Below are positions 32,937 through 42,688 of a DNA stretch of 64,000 bases, piece after piece (the stretch's first letter is position 1; every line of letters starts with the position of its first letter). This DNA is from Blastococcus fimeti (GTDB taxonomy: Bacteria > Actinomycetota > Actinomycetes > Mycobacteriales > Geodermatophilaceae), in assembly GCA_900102115.1 (NCBI GenBank), contig FNAW01000002.1, positions 248,001-312,000 of the forward strand, given 5' to 3'. The notes beneath the pieces are model-generated. The model did no database searches and was not told the DNA's origin. It saw only the letters and a list, made by a program, of their open reading frames with translations. The position numbers and the translations under genes were made by a program.

Positions 32937-34506
32937 CGACGGCGTCGGGGGACGGCGGGGCGCTGCCGCCCTGGGGCGACTCCCCCCGCATGATCGCGGC
33001 GATGGCCGCCCGGTCCGCCTCCGACGGCAGCCCCCACGACGGGTCGTAGCCGTAGACCTCGTGGAGCGGGGCGGCTGCCGACCGGCCGGTGAGCACCTCC
33101 ACCGAGCCCGCATCGATCAGGCCCGGGTGCTCGACCCCGCACGCCTCGGCGACCTTGAGCAGGTCCCGCCGCAGGGTCTGCACGTAGTTGGCGGCGCGCA
33201 CCGACTTGCGCTCCGGGTCCAGCCCGTGCGCCAGCCAGGCGTTCTGCGTCGCGATCCCGGTCGGGCAGGTGTCGGTGTGGCACTTCTGCGCCTGGATGCA
33301 GCCGATCGCCAGCATCGCCTCCCGAGCCACGTTGACCAGGTCGCAGCCGAGCGCGAACGCCACGATCGCGTTGTCGGGCAGCCCGAGCTTGCCGCCCCCG
33401 ACGAAGACCACGTCCTCGTGCAGCCCCTTGCGGGCGAAGGTGGCGTACACCCGGGCGAAGCCGAGCTGGAAGGGCAGCGAGACCGAGTCGGTGAAGATCA
33501 TCGGCGCCGCTCCGGTGCCGCCCTCTCCCCCGTCGATCGTCACGAAGTCGACCCCGCGGCCGGTTGCTCCCATCCGGTCGGTCAGCTCCTCCCAGAAGGC
33601 CATGTCGCCGACGGCGGACTTGATGCCGACCGGCAGCCCGGTCTCGTCGGCCAGCAGCTCCACCCAGTCCAGCAGGCTGTCGACGTCGGAGAACTCGGCG
33701 TGCCGGGAGGGGCTGATGCAGTCCTCGCCCTCGGGGATGCCGCGCGTGGCGGCGATCTCGGCGGAGACCTTCGCCGCCGGCAGCACGCCACCCAGGCCCG
33801 GCTTGGCGCCCTGGCTCAGCTTGATCTCCAGCGCCCGCACCGGCGCCTCCGCGACGAGTGCTTTCAGTCGCTGTAGATCGAAGCGTCCGCGCTCGTCGCG
33901 GCAGCCGAAGTACGCCGTCCCCAGCTGGAAGATCAGCTCGCCGCCGTGCCGGTGGTGCGGGGAGAGCCCACCCTCCCCCGTGTTGTGCAGGCACCCGGCG
34001 AGCCCCGCGCCCCGGTTCAGCGCCTCGACCGCGGCCCCCGAGAGGGAGCCGAAGCTCATCGCCGAGATGTTGACGACCGACGTCGGACGGAAGGCGTGCC
34101 GCCGCCCCCGTGCCGCACCGAGCACCTTCGCCGCCGGCAGGTCGACGCCGTGCCCGGCGTGGACGTCCGACGCCGGGATCGCCCGGCCGAACGTGCGGTG
34201 CTTGATCACCGGGTAACCGGCGGTGTACTCGAGGTCGTTGTCCGTGCCGAAGCCGAAGTAGTTGTTCTCACCCTTGGCCGAGGCGTACACCCAGCGCCGC
34301 TGGTCGCGGGTGAAGGGACGCTCCTCGTTGTTGCCGGCCACCAGGTACTGCCGCAGCTCGGGGCCGACGGACTCCAGCAGGTACCGGGCGTGCCCGAGCA
34401 CCGGGAAGTTGCGCAGCAGCGTGTGCTCGCGCTGCAGCAGGTCGCGGGCGGCGACGGCCGCGACGGCGGAGAGCCCGGCGGCGGCCGCGCGGGTGACGCG
34501 GTTCAT
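32932..34506 (-). CDS. FMN-binding glutamate synthase family protein
   Basis: 524-residue stand-alone relative of the FMN/Fe-S synthase domain of glutamate synthase. A hydrophobic N-terminus (AAAAGLSAVAAVAARDLL) may anchor it to the membrane. The barrel has NISAMSFGSLSGAAVEALNRGA, NTGEGGLSPHH, EIKLSQGAKPGLGG, VDFVTIDGGEGGTGAAP and VGGGKLGLPDNAIVAFALG; the cysteines of a 3Fe-4S cluster are in CIQAQKCHTDTCPTG (C-x5-C-x4-C). The amidotransferase and NADPH-linked subunits are absent here, so it may use another electron donor or make something other than glutamate. ATG 34506. Confidence 0.9.
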   Translation of the reverse strand: MNRVTRAAAAGLSAVAAVAARDLLQREHTLLRNFPVLGHARYLLESVGPELRQYLVAGNNEERPFTRDQRRWVYASAKGENNYFGFGTDNDLEYTAGYPVIKHRTFGRAIPASDVHAGHGVDLPAAKVLGAARGRRHAFRPTSVVNISAMSFGSLSGAAVEALNRGAGLAGCLHNTGEGGLSPHHRHGGELIFQLGTAYFGCRDERGRFDLQRLKALVAEAPVRALEIKLSQGAKPGLGGVLPAAKVSAEIAATRGIPEGEDCISPSRHAEFSDVDSLLDWVELLADETGLPVGIKSAVGDMAFWEELTDRMGATGRGVDFVTIDGGEGGTGAAPMIFTDSVSLPFQLGFARVYATFARKGLHEDVVFVGGGKLGLPDNAIVAFALGCDLVNVAREAMLAIGCIQAQKCHTDTCPTGIATQNAWLAHGLDPERKSVRAANYVQTLRRDLLKVAEACGVEHPGLIDAGSVEVLTGRSAAAPLHEVYGYDPSWGLPSEADRAAIAAIMRGESPQGGSAPPSPDAVG

Positions 34507-34565
34507 GCGTTCACCATCGCAGCGAGGAGCCGCGTGCGACACCCGAACGGTCCGGAGCAGGCCGG

Positions 34566-35885
34566 TCAGGAGTACGCGCTGCCGCCCCGGAGCCGCGCCC
34601 GGACGGCGGTGCCCAGCGGGGCCAGCACCACGCCGTCGCGCGCCAGGCGGGCGCGCAGCTCGCGGCGGTGCCGCAGCACGCCGAACAGCCCGATGGCCCA
34701 GAACACGTACTGGACGGCGAACGCCGCCCGGAAGGCGCTGAGCTCGTAGTCGGTGGAGCTGCCGGGGGTGAGGACGTCGAGGACGGCACCGATCGCCAGG
34801 ATGGTCAGCAACGAGGCGACGAAGCCGCCCACGTTCACCACCCCGCTGGCGCTGCCCATCCGCTCCGCGGGGTTCTCCGTGCGGGCGTAGTCGAACCCGA
34901 TCATCGAGCCCGGGCCGTTGGTGCCGAGGACGACGACGAGCGCGATCAGCAACGGCAGCGGCGCCCGGCCGGGCCAGACGAGCACGACGGTCCAGGCGAG
35001 CGCCGTCGCGCCGAGGATGGAGAAGACCAGCACCGACCGGCGCAGCGGCCAGCGACCGCACAGCCGCCCCAGGAGCGGGCCGACGCCCATGCCGACGAGG
35101 ACCAGCAGGGTCAGCAGCCCGGCCGCTGTGCCAGGCGAGAGCCCCTGGCCGACGACGAGGAACGGATAGCCCCAGAGCAGGGCGAAGACCGTGCCGGAGA
35201 ACTGGGTGACCAGGTGGGTGTACAGCCCGATGCGGGTGCCGGGCTCCCGCCAGGTGTCCAGCAGGGTGGCCCGCAGGTCGGCCAGGCCGACGGCCGGCCC
35301 GCGCACGCTGCCGCCGGGGGCGTCCTTCAGCGCCACCAGCACCAGGACGGCGACCAGCAGCCCGGTCGCGGCGGCGCCCAGGAACGTCGCCTCCCAGGAG
35401 GTGCCGTGCAGCAGCGCGACCAGCGGGTAGGCCGCGACGACCGACCCGAGCTGGCCCAGGATGCCCGTGAGCTGGGTGATCAGCGGGACCACCCTCCCGG
35501 GGAACCAGAAGGACACCACCCGCAGCACGCTGATGAACGTCATCGCGTCCCCGGCGCCGACGAGCACCCGTGCCGCCACCGCCGTCGGCACGTCCTCGGC
35601 CAGCGCGAGCACCAGCTGCCCGGCGGCCATCGTGACGGCCCCCGCGAGGATCAGCCGCCGCGAGCCGAGCCGGTCCAGGGCCACGCCGACCGGGATCTGC
35701 AGCCCCGCGTACACCGCGAGCTGGAGGACGAGGAACAGCGAGACCGCCGACGCCCCGGCGGAGAACCGCTCCTGCGCGTCGACGGCGGCCACCCCGAGGG
35801 AGGCCCGGTGGAACACGGCGACCACGTAGGACAGCAGCGCCACCCCCCACACCGCGTAGGCGCGCGCGGGGATCGGGGAGCTCAC
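34566..35885 (-). CDS. MFS transporter
   Basis: About 440-residue major facilitator with 12 predicted membrane helices. The loop 2-3 signature appears as GVALDRLGSRRLIL, and a second half repeat has GRLCGRWPLRRSVL. FHRASLGVAAVDAQERF in the first helix hairpin recalls D-galactonate/hexuronate-type or nitrate-type carriers, but the substrate cannot be assigned. GTG 35885 has AGGA five bases upstream; GTG 35906 is an alternative that adds seven residues. No catabolic neighbour helps. It stands between the glutamate-synthase-like gene and the envelope locus, all on the minus strand. Confidence 0.88.
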   Translation of the reverse strand: MSSPIPARAYAVWGVALLSYVVAVFHRASLGVAAVDAQERFSAGASAVSLFLVLQLAVYAGLQIPVGVALDRLGSRRLILAGAVTMAAGQLVLALAEDVPTAVAARVLVGAGDAMTFISVLRVVSFWFPGRVVPLITQLTGILGQLGSVVAAYPLVALLHGTSWEATFLGAAATGLLVAVLVLVALKDAPGGSVRGPAVGLADLRATLLDTWREPGTRIGLYTHLVTQFSGTVFALLWGYPFLVVGQGLSPGTAAGLLTLLVLVGMGVGPLLGRLCGRWPLRRSVLVFSILGATALAWTVVLVWPGRAPLPLLIALVVVLGTNGPGSMIGFDYARTENPAERMGSASGVVNVGGFVASLLTILAIGAVLDVLTPGSSTDYELSAFRAAFAVQYVFWAIGLFGVLRHRRELRARLARDGVVLAPLGTAVRARLRGGSAYS

Positions 35886-35952
35886 CCCTGTCCTGACACC
35901 GGACACGGCGCCGATCTTCCGGTGACGACGGTGACCTCGCTCACCGGGGCCG

Positions 35953-37206
35953 TCAGGGCCGGGGCACCTGGGAGAACAGCGGGACGGCGCGCTCGGGTGT
36001 CCTCAGCAGTTCCGCGAAGTCGGTGAGGTTGCGGCTGACGGAGACGATCATCGTCCCGGGATCGGTGGGGATCCCCGGGTGCGCCAGCGGCATGTACTGG
36101 ATGATCTTGTCCTCGTCGTCCTCGGTCGTCTCGTCCGGCGTCTCGAACCGGGCGTCGAGCACCTCCGTGGCCGTGAACGGCCCGGTGGGCGACTCGGAGG
36201 TCCACACGGCGGCCGTGTCGGCGAGGTCCCCGCCGAACTTGGAGAAGAGCACCCAGCGGCCGTCCATCAGGTTCACCGACAGCCGCTCCGCCGGGCCCTC
36301 TACGGCGCCGATGACCGGGGCCGCGCGCGCGGGGTCGGGCTGCCACGCCGCGCCGTCCCAGTACTCGAGCGCCTCGCCGTCCACGACCTCGGCGATGGGC
36401 AGCCGCGCGACGAACAGCTCGCGGCCGAAGACCTGGGGCTCCCTCGTGTCGCGGGTGCCGTAGACGTAGACCTGGTCGCCGTCGACGGCCGAGCCCGCCC
36501 CCCAGTGGATCGCCCCGATGTTCGGGTCGTCCGGGGTCAGGTAGCGCGCCTCGGTTAGCCGCGGGACCCCGTCGCCGCCGACCGTGTAGACGCCGACCGT
36601 CGTCCCGCGCTCGAGGAACGCGAACTGGCCCTCGGCGGGCTGGACGCGCGAGGCGAAGACGACGACCACGTCGGTCACGTCGGGGGCGTCGCCCGGCCGG
36701 GGATCCATGCGCAGCACCGACAGCGGCCAGGTCGACAGGTCACCGGGGTCGCGCGGGAGGACCTGGGCGACGTCGTCGGTCAGCAGCTGGGACACGCAGG
36801 TCCCGGAGCTGATGAGGATGGAGTTGTCGATCATCCGCGGCTCGGTGCCCCGCTCGCGCACGGTGTCCCCCCATACCCAGAGGACCCGGCCGTCGCTGAG
36901 CACGGCGCTGGCGCCGACGTCGGACTGCTTCCAGTAGGGCAGGTCCAGGTCCTGGAAGGCCTCGTTGAGGTCCTCGGCCGTCAGGGGCTCGGCGGGGTCG
37001 GTCGGGGGGCAGGCCGGCTCGAGCCGCACGGAGGCGTCCATCTCCCCGGGCTCCAGGGTGAGCAGGGCGGGTTGCGTGGCCCCGACGAGGTCCGCGTCCG
37101 GGGCCGGCGCCTCGAGGCGGACGCAGCCGCTCAGGACGAGGCAGACCGCCGGGACGAGGACGGCGGTTCGACGGGACACGGCTCGATGGTGCCTCAGGGC
37201 TGCCAC
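35953..37206 (-). CDS. DUF4185 lipoprotein
   Basis: About 417 residues, exported. The signal peptide (RRTAVLVPAVCLVLSGC) ends in a clear lipobox LSGC. The mature part is a DUF4185-type beta-propeller-like domain: SDVGASAVLSDGRVLWVWGDT near its start, DNSILIS, NIGAIHWGAGSAVDGDQVYVYG, FGRELFVARLP, WVLFSKFGGD and MPLAHPGIPTDPGTMIVSVSRN, a pattern shared with glycan-acting propeller proteins. GTG 37206 starts one base after the aftD stop and is preferred for coupling; GTG 37179 is a shorter alternative. Placement after aftD suggests a job on cell-wall arabinan, but no activity is known for it. Confidence 0.8.
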   Translation of the reverse strand: MAALRHHRAVSRRTAVLVPAVCLVLSGCVRLEAPAPDADLVGATQPALLTLEPGEMDASVRLEPACPPTDPAEPLTAEDLNEAFQDLDLPYWKQSDVGASAVLSDGRVLWVWGDTVRERGTEPRMIDNSILISSGTCVSQLLTDDVAQVLPRDPGDLSTWPLSVLRMDPRPGDAPDVTDVVVVFASRVQPAEGQFAFLERGTTVGVYTVGGDGVPRLTEARYLTPDDPNIGAIHWGAGSAVDGDQVYVYGTRDTREPQVFGRELFVARLPIAEVVDGEALEYWDGAAWQPDPARAAPVIGAVEGPAERLSVNLMDGRWVLFSKFGGDLADTAAVWTSESPTGPFTATEVLDARFETPDETTEDDEDKIIQYMPLAHPGIPTDPGTMIVSVSRNLTDFAELLRTPERAVPLFSQVPRP

Positions 37207-37207
37207 C

Positions 37208-40200
37208 TCACGGGCCAGGCGTCGCGGTACCGGGCGTCGCGCGACGCACCAGCAGCGCGCGCCACGGCAGCAACGGCACGATCCCCGCGACGACCGCAGC
37301 CAGCGCCACGACCGCGAGCAGCTGGCGAAGGCCGGCGGTCCCGTCGGCGTCGGCGAGCAGCAGTCCCCCCGCCACGAGGAGGGCCGCACCCGCAACGCTG
37401 CCGAGGAGGGCCGGCGCGAACCGGCCGGCGAGGTGCCGCAGCACCCAGAAGCCCCCCAGCGCCGCGAGCCCGACGGCACCGCCGGCCAGCGCCGTGCCGA
37501 AGGCGGCACCGACGACCACGACGGCGGTGAGGAGCGCGCCCGACAGCGCCCACGCCCGGCGGGGGCGCAGCGTGCGCTCGCGCAGCGGCCACGCCGGCAC
37601 CACGGTCACCAGGAGCAGGAGCAGGACCGCTCCGGCGCCGAGCGCGAGCGCCGCGCGGTAGTAGGGGCCGGGCACGAAGGTCAGCTCGACCGTCCCGGCC
37701 GCGCCGGCCGGCACGACGTAACCCTGCTGCCAGCCGTCGACCGCGACCCGGTCGAGCGCCTCGCCGTCCAGTCGCGCCGTCCAGCCCGGGTTGGTGTTCT
37801 CGGGGATCACGAGCAGCGTGTCCTCGCTGCGCTCCCCGACCTCCACCGTGCGGTGCTCGGCGTCCCAGCGCGGGGTGGCCGCAGCCAGCCGCTGCCCGCG
37901 GTCGGTGTCGGCGGGCGTACCGACCCGCATCAGGGTGACGGAGTCGATGCTGATCAGGTCGCTGCTCCGGGCCACCATGCGGTGGTCCCCCGACAGGACG
38001 CGGACGGTCGGGACGGCGTCGCACAGCTCGAGGGCCAGCGGGCTCAGGGACTGCAGCGCGCCGAGGGTGGTCCGCACCCGGGTGCTCATCACGGCACCGT
38101 CGATCCGCACCTCGGGCCCGCCACCGTCGAGGCCGCACTCCGAGACGACCTCGGTCGCGGGGTCGGTGACGGGGTTGGGTCCGCCGACCTCCAGCTCCCC
38201 CACGCCGACGCCCACCCGCTGGTTCCAGCGGGTGTAGGGGTCCACGGACTCCAGCTCCTCGGGCAGCTCGAAGCTGACCGCCAGCCGGTCGGTCACCACG
38301 GGAGCGAACCGCACGGTGCCGTCCTCGGTGAGCCGCAGGTGGCGGGTCAGCCCGCCGGTCTCGATGGACACCGCGGTCGGCGCGGCGGCGACCGCGCCCG
38401 GGTCGGTGACCACCCGCAGCGAGTCCACCGTGCGCGGCTCGGGGAAGGTGAGCTCCAGCGTGGGCCGCCGGTCGTCGGGGGACGCCAGCCACGTGGTGGT
38501 CGGGTCGCCGTCGACGGCCGCGGCCGCGCTGGCCCGCGGGTCGGTCACCGGCTCGCTGCTGGCGGTCACCGGAACGGTCCCCCGCACCGCGGTGAGGACG
38601 TCGTCCAGCGCCTGACCGGGCCGTGCGATGCCCGTGGCGAAGACCTCGTAGTCGAACCAGGTGGGCGTGGAGAAGCCGCGGCCCAGCCAGACCGCCTCCT
38701 CCGAGCCGCTGACCAGGCCCGGTGCGCAGCGGATGGCGCCCTCGCTGCCGACGACGCAGCCCGACCGACCGCGCTGGGCGTCGAACGAGTAGACGCTGAC
38801 CGGGGTGGGCGAGGCGGGCGTGACCGCCGTGCGGAGCACGTTGAGCCCGGGGATGCGGACCTCCGCCAGCGAGAAGATGGGAGCGTCCGATCCGCTCGCC
38901 GCGACCGAGCTGATGGTCACCTGCGAGGTGTAGCCCGCGGGCAGCGGCACCTCCTGCTCCTCGCCGGTGTCGGCCACGGGGACGACGATCTCCCCGGCGT
39001 CGGTGGTGACCCGCAGCTCCGCCGGCCTCGGGACACCCGGTTCCTGGCCGAGCGAGACGATCATCGAGCTGCCGAGGACGCGACGATCGGAATCCACCCG
39101 CCACCAGGGCGCCGACGAGCGGTCGTCCCACGGGGCGGGCCGCCACGCGGTCATCGGGTCGCCGTCGACGGCCGCCCAGGCCTGGGTGTCCAACAACGTG
39201 CCGGTGAACCCGTCGGGATCGGCAGCGGAGCTGGAGGCGGACGGGGTGCCGTCGATGTACTTGACCACCGACTCGGCCTGGGCCTGGTCCGGCAGCGCGT
39301 AGTCACGGACCGGGTTCTCCAGCCGCAGCGGGTCGGCGGCGGTCAGCCCGCCGGACGCGGCTCCCAGCAGCCGGCCGAAGTTGCGCTCGCGGCGGATCAG
39401 CGCATCGCTGACCATCGTCGGGTCGCCCGGGGCACCCGGGGTGCCGGCGAGCACGATGGGTCGATCGGTGATCAGCCCGCGCTCCTCCAGGGCCAGGATC
39501 GCCTCCGGACCACCGTGCACGGTCACCACCGACGACATCGGTGCGGTCCAGGCCGTGGGGGCGACGTCGTCCACGGCGAAGACCTCGATCGCCGGCGCGG
39601 CCTCGTCGAGGCCGGCGTCGGCCACCGTGCCCTCGCGGGCGTCGGGCGCCTCGGACACGGGGCCGAACGTGGCCACCCGCGTGATGCCGGGAGAGGTCTG
39701 CAGGGCCTGGCGGACCAGCACCGCCCGGGTCGCGCCCGCGGCTCCGGTGTCGAGGTCGTTCCGCAGGACCAGGTGCGAGAACCCCGCCCGGGCCAGGTAC
39801 CGCGTCAGGCCCGCGGACCCCTCGCCCACCTCCAGCCGCGCCTCGACGGCGTCGAGCATCCGGATGTGACCCTCGGGCGTGAGCGGGATGGCGTTGCGGA
39901 CGTCCCACGGCGACTCCGCCAGTGCCTGCAGCGGCTCGTCGATGGGCGTGCCCCACTCGTACTCGGGGAACGACGACCCCGGCACCAGCAGCGCCCGGCC
40001 GCTGGGCTGCCCGGCGGCGAGGTAGTCCGCGGTCTCCTGCCAGTACTCCGGGATGTCGGAGAACCCGGCCGGCGGCGCGAGCTTCCCCTCGAGCGCCGGG
40101 GAGACCGATGCCAGCAGCCCGAGGGCCAGCACGAGCAGCACCGCCCGCGAGGCCACGGCGCGGGTGCGTCGCCAGCCGAGCGGGTCGCCGGTCCGCCCGG

Positions 40201-41455
40201 CCCGGCTGCGCCGCACCCACCGGACCGCGACACCGGCGAGGTGCGCGAACGCCAGCACCAGCGGCAGGCGGACGACGGGGTCCCACTTGTGCACGTTGCG
40301 GAGGGGGGCCAGCGGTCCGTCGAGCGCGTCGTGCAGCCGGTCGGCCCACAGGCCCTGGACGTCGGCGAGGTGCCCCAGCGACACCAGCCCCACACCGGCC
40401 AGGAGGCCCAGGACGAGCCAGGTGCGCTCGGGCAGGTCCCGGCGGCACATGGCCACCACCCCCGCGACGACGAGGACGACGGTGCCGGCGATCGGCAGCA
40501 CCTCGTGCACCAGCGCCCAGCCGGCCGGCCAGTTGGGGCCCCAGGGCGAGGCCAGGGTCCCCAGCCAGTGCGAGGCCCCGCGGAGCACGCTGAGGACGTC
40601 GGTCGGGTGGGTCGTCGCCGCCGCCGTCTCGATGTAGTAGAGGAACGGGGGGCCGAAGCGCCCCAGCAGGACCAGCGGGCCGGCCCACCAGGCGGTGGCC
40701 AGGCCGACCGCGATCAGCCACCAGACGACCAGCCGGCGCTTGACCGGCCCGGCCGGCCGGGTCACGAGGTAGAGCACCGCCAGCGGGATCACGGCGGCGG
40801 TCGCGACGGCGTTGACCCCGCCTACGCAGAAGACGGCGATGCCCGAGAGCGCCGCCGCCCGGCGCGGCGAGCGCTGCGCGGACGCCGCCCCCACCAGCGG
40901 GATCAGCACCCAGGGCGCGAGCGCGAGAGGGATGGTCTCGACCGAGATCGCCCCGACCTCGGTGAGCATGCGGGGCGAGAGCGCGTACGCGATGCCCGCC
41001 AGCACGACGGTGCCCGGCGTGCCGATGCGCAGCCGGCGGGCCAGCAGCACGACGCCGAGGAAGGCCACGCTCATCAGCGCCGCGAACCACAGCCGCTGGA
41101 CGACCCACGCCGGCAAGCCGGCCAGCTGCCCCAGGGCGAAGAAGGGGCCCATCGGGAAGAGGTAGCCGTAGGCCTGGTTCTGGATCTGCCCGGCGGCGCC
41201 CTCGGGCTCCCACAGGGTGAGCGCGCGGCCGAGGAAGGCGATCGGGTCGACCACCAGGTCGGACTTCGTGTCGCCGAGGATCTTGCCCGGCGCCTGGAGC
41301 AGCGCCAGGACGAGGAACCCGGCGCAGACCGCCAGCAGGTGCCAGCGCGCCCGGAGCGCGGAGGCCCACCGCGCCGGCCGGCCCGGTCGCTGCGGGGACA
41401 CCTCCGCGTCCGCCGGGGTGGGCGCGGCCGGAACTCCGGTCACCATCGTCGCCAT
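37208..41455 (-). CDS. aftD: alpha-(1->3)-arabinofuranosyltransferase AftD
   Basis: 1415-residue membrane glycosyltransferase (DUF3367 family), close to the roughly 1400 residues of mycobacterial AftD. The N-terminal half holds about a dozen membrane helices of the GT-C fold (HLLAVCAGFLVLALLQAPG; YGYLFPMGPFFALGQ; LRNVHKWDPVVRLPLVLAFAHL) with an acidic loop DTKSDLVVDPIAF after helix 1. The large extracytoplasmic part contains discoidin/carbohydrate-binding-type modules (VDGDPMTAWRPAPW; VDGDPTTTWLASPDDRRPTLELTF), and three more helices end the protein. AftD adds branching arabinofuranose to wall arabinan from decaprenyl-phosphate arabinose. ATG 41455 chosen. Confidence 0.92.
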   Translation of the reverse strand: MATMVTGVPAAPTPADAEVSPQRPGRPARWASALRARWHLLAVCAGFLVLALLQAPGKILGDTKSDLVVDPIAFLGRALTLWEPEGAAGQIQNQAYGYLFPMGPFFALGQLAGLPAWVVQRLWFAALMSVAFLGVVLLARRLRIGTPGTVVLAGIAYALSPRMLTEVGAISVETIPLALAPWVLIPLVGAASAQRSPRRAAALSGIAVFCVGGVNAVATAAVIPLAVLYLVTRPAGPVKRRLVVWWLIAVGLATAWWAGPLVLLGRFGPPFLYYIETAAATTHPTDVLSVLRGASHWLGTLASPWGPNWPAGWALVHEVLPIAGTVVLVVAGVVAMCRRDLPERTWLVLGLLAGVGLVSLGHLADVQGLWADRLHDALDGPLAPLRNVHKWDPVVRLPLVLAFAHLAGVAVRWVRRSRAGRTGDPLGWRRTRAVASRAVLLVLALGLLASVSPALEGKLAPPAGFSDIPEYWQETADYLAAGQPSGRALLVPGSSFPEYEWGTPIDEPLQALAESPWDVRNAIPLTPEGHIRMLDAVEARLEVGEGSAGLTRYLARAGFSHLVLRNDLDTGAAGATRAVLVRQALQTSPGITRVATFGPVSEAPDAREGTVADAGLDEAAPAIEVFAVDDVAPTAWTAPMSSVVTVHGGPEAILALEERGLITDRPIVLAGTPGAPGDPTMVSDALIRRERNFGRLLGAASGGLTAADPLRLENPVRDYALPDQAQAESVVKYIDGTPSASSSAADPDGFTGTLLDTQAWAAVDGDPMTAWRPAPWDDRSSAPWWRVDSDRRVLGSSMIVSLGQEPGVPRPAELRVTTDAGEIVVPVADTGEEQEVPLPAGYTSQVTISSVAASGSDAPIFSLAEVRIPGLNVLRTAVTPASPTPVSVYSFDAQRGRSGCVVGSEGAIRCAPGLVSGSEEAVWLGRGFSTPTWFDYEVFATGIARPGQALDDVLTAVRGTVPVTASSEPVTDPRASAAAAVDGDPTTTWLASPDDRRPTLELTFPEPRTVDSLRVVTDPGAVAAAPTAVSIETGGLTRHLRLTEDGTVRFAPVVTDRLAVSFELPEELESVDPYTRWNQRVGVGVGELEVGGPNPVTDPATEVVSECGLDGGGPEVRIDGAVMSTRVRTTLGALQSLSPLALELCDAVPTVRVLSGDHRMVARSSDLISIDSVTLMRVGTPADTDRGQRLAAATPRWDAEHRTVEVGERSEDTLLVIPENTNPGWTARLDGEALDRVAVDGWQQGYVVPAGAAGTVELTFVPGPYYRAALALGAGAVLLLLLVTVVPAWPLRERTLRPRRAWALSGALLTAVVVVGAAFGTALAGGAVGLAALGGFWVLRHLAGRFAPALLGSVAGAALLVAGGLLLADADGTAGLRQLLAVVALAAVVAGIVPLLPWRALLVRRATPGTATPGP

Positions 41456-41467
41456 GTGCTGCGGCCC

Positions 41468-42448
41468 TCAGGCGCTCGGGACGGGAACCCGCACGGGCTC
41501 GTCCTGGGCGGGGTCGGGCTGGGCGGCGTCCGGCGCGGGCCGGCGACGGAGGACGAGGAGCACGCCGAGAGCGAGCAGCGCGGCGCCGACGCCGGTCCCC
41601 GTCCACCGCACGGCGGACTGCAGGTCCTCCCTGTCGTCGGCGATCTCCCCGGCGCGGGCGACGGCGTCGTCGACGGCGTCGTCCGTCGACCGGAAGGTGC
41701 CGGACAGCAGGGCGGCCCGTGGCGTGCCGTCGGGGGCGCGCAGCACCGTCACCGGGCGCGCCTCGGTGGACACGATGACCCCGCTGAGCGGCTCGACGAG
41801 CAACGTCGTCGTGCTGCTGTGCACGACCTCGGCCGACACCTCGACCTCCGCCGAGCCGACCAGGGCGCCGGGCACGGTGACCGACCTGACCACCTGTTCG
41901 GGCACCTCCTGCTCGAAACGGTGCACTGCCAGTCCGCCGAGGCGCTCGGAACCGACGTACCGGGCGGGGTACGGAGCCCTCACCGTGGGGTCCCAGAGAT
42001 CGTAGTCGCGCCGCTCGGTGTCGGCGGGGAATCGGACGGTCAGCCCGCGCACGTCGACCCGCTCGCCGTCGACGGAGCCGACCGTGCACTCCTCGGCCTC
42101 GGCCGTCCGCCGGTCCAGGCAGACGACCGTGGTGGAGGTGCCGACCAGCGTCCCGTTCCCGTCGTCGGTCCCCGACACCGACTCCCAGACCGCGGTGTCG
42201 TCGTCGGCGTCACCGGCGTCCTCGTCCCCGCGGACCCGGACCGACACCGTCACGTCGTCGCTGGACACCGGTTCGAGGGAGACCGGGTCGACGTAGCCGA
42301 CCTGCTCGCCGGCGGACGTCGTGCGGAAGGACTCGTCGAGGGGGAGGTCGACCGGCGTCAGCGGGACCCAGGAGGACGCGGTGACCGATGCGGCGATCGC
42401 CAGAACTCCCAGGCCGATGACGGCCGGACCGACGACTCGCGCCCGCAT
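41468..42448 (-). CDS. DUF3068 membrane-anchored protein
   Basis: 326 residues with an N-terminal membrane helix (VVGPAVIGLGVLAIAASVTA), a large extracytoplasmic beta-rich domain and a C-terminal helix (GTGVGAALLALGVLLVL) followed by a Pro/Asp-rich tail. YPARYVGSERLGGLAVHRFEQEVPEQ and EPLSGVIVSTEARPVTVLR match the DUF3068 (PorA-associated) family, which accompanies arabinan and mycolate genes in corynebacteriales. ATG 42448 has GGAG four bases upstream; the gap to aftD is 12 bases, so both are in one transcript. No catalytic residues are evident. Confidence 0.85.
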   Translation of the reverse strand: MRARVVGPAVIGLGVLAIAASVTASSWVPLTPVDLPLDESFRTTSAGEQVGYVDPVSLEPVSSDDVTVSVRVRGDEDAGDADDDTAVWESVSGTDDGNGTLVGTSTTVVCLDRRTAEAEECTVGSVDGERVDVRGLTVRFPADTERRDYDLWDPTVRAPYPARYVGSERLGGLAVHRFEQEVPEQVVRSVTVPGALVGSAEVEVSAEVVHSSTTTLLVEPLSGVIVSTEARPVTVLRAPDGTPRAALLSGTFRSTDDAVDDAVARAGEIADDREDLQSAVRWTGTGVGAALLALGVLLVLRRRPAPDAAQPDPAQDEPVRVPVPSA

Positions 42449-42540
42449 GCAGCTCCAGTCCCCCTCGCCGCTACGACTCGCGCGGCACAGCCTTCGACGG
42501 TACGGGACATCGGCGGCCCGGTCCGGGACGACGCTCCGGC

Positions 42541-42579
42541 CCCGGGGACCGCACCGTCCCCGGGCGGGTGACACGCCCG
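42541..42579 (-). promoter_or_regulatory. overlapping inverted repeats upstream of DUF3068 gene
   Basis: CCCGGGGAC/GTCCCCGGG (42541-42564, 6-base loop) and CGGGCG/CGCCCG (42561-42579) share bases, so they could be alternative hairpins. The 240-base gap 42449-42688 lies between same-strand genes; this may be a terminator for the methyltransferase gene or part of the DUF3068 leader. Confidence 0.35.
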
Positions 42580-42688
42580 GGGGGCTGCGGGGACACCCGG
42601 GTCGAAGGAGGTTCGGGAGCCCTGCTGGCGCGCCTGTTCCTCAGGTGCCGCGCGTGCCTGGCGGGACGGTCGGTGCGGACGTGCGCGG

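Noticed and set aside
32932..35850. Apparent transporter-synthase fusion in one frame
   Set aside because: The upstream half is a shadow frame of the MFS gene; the synthase has its own ATG at 34506.
36965..42571. A 1868-codon open frame on the plus strand
   Set aside because: It is antisense to aftD, DUF4185 and DUF3068 genes; its translation is low-complexity Arg/Gly/His/Gln-rich, as expected from the opposite strand of GC-rich coding DNA.
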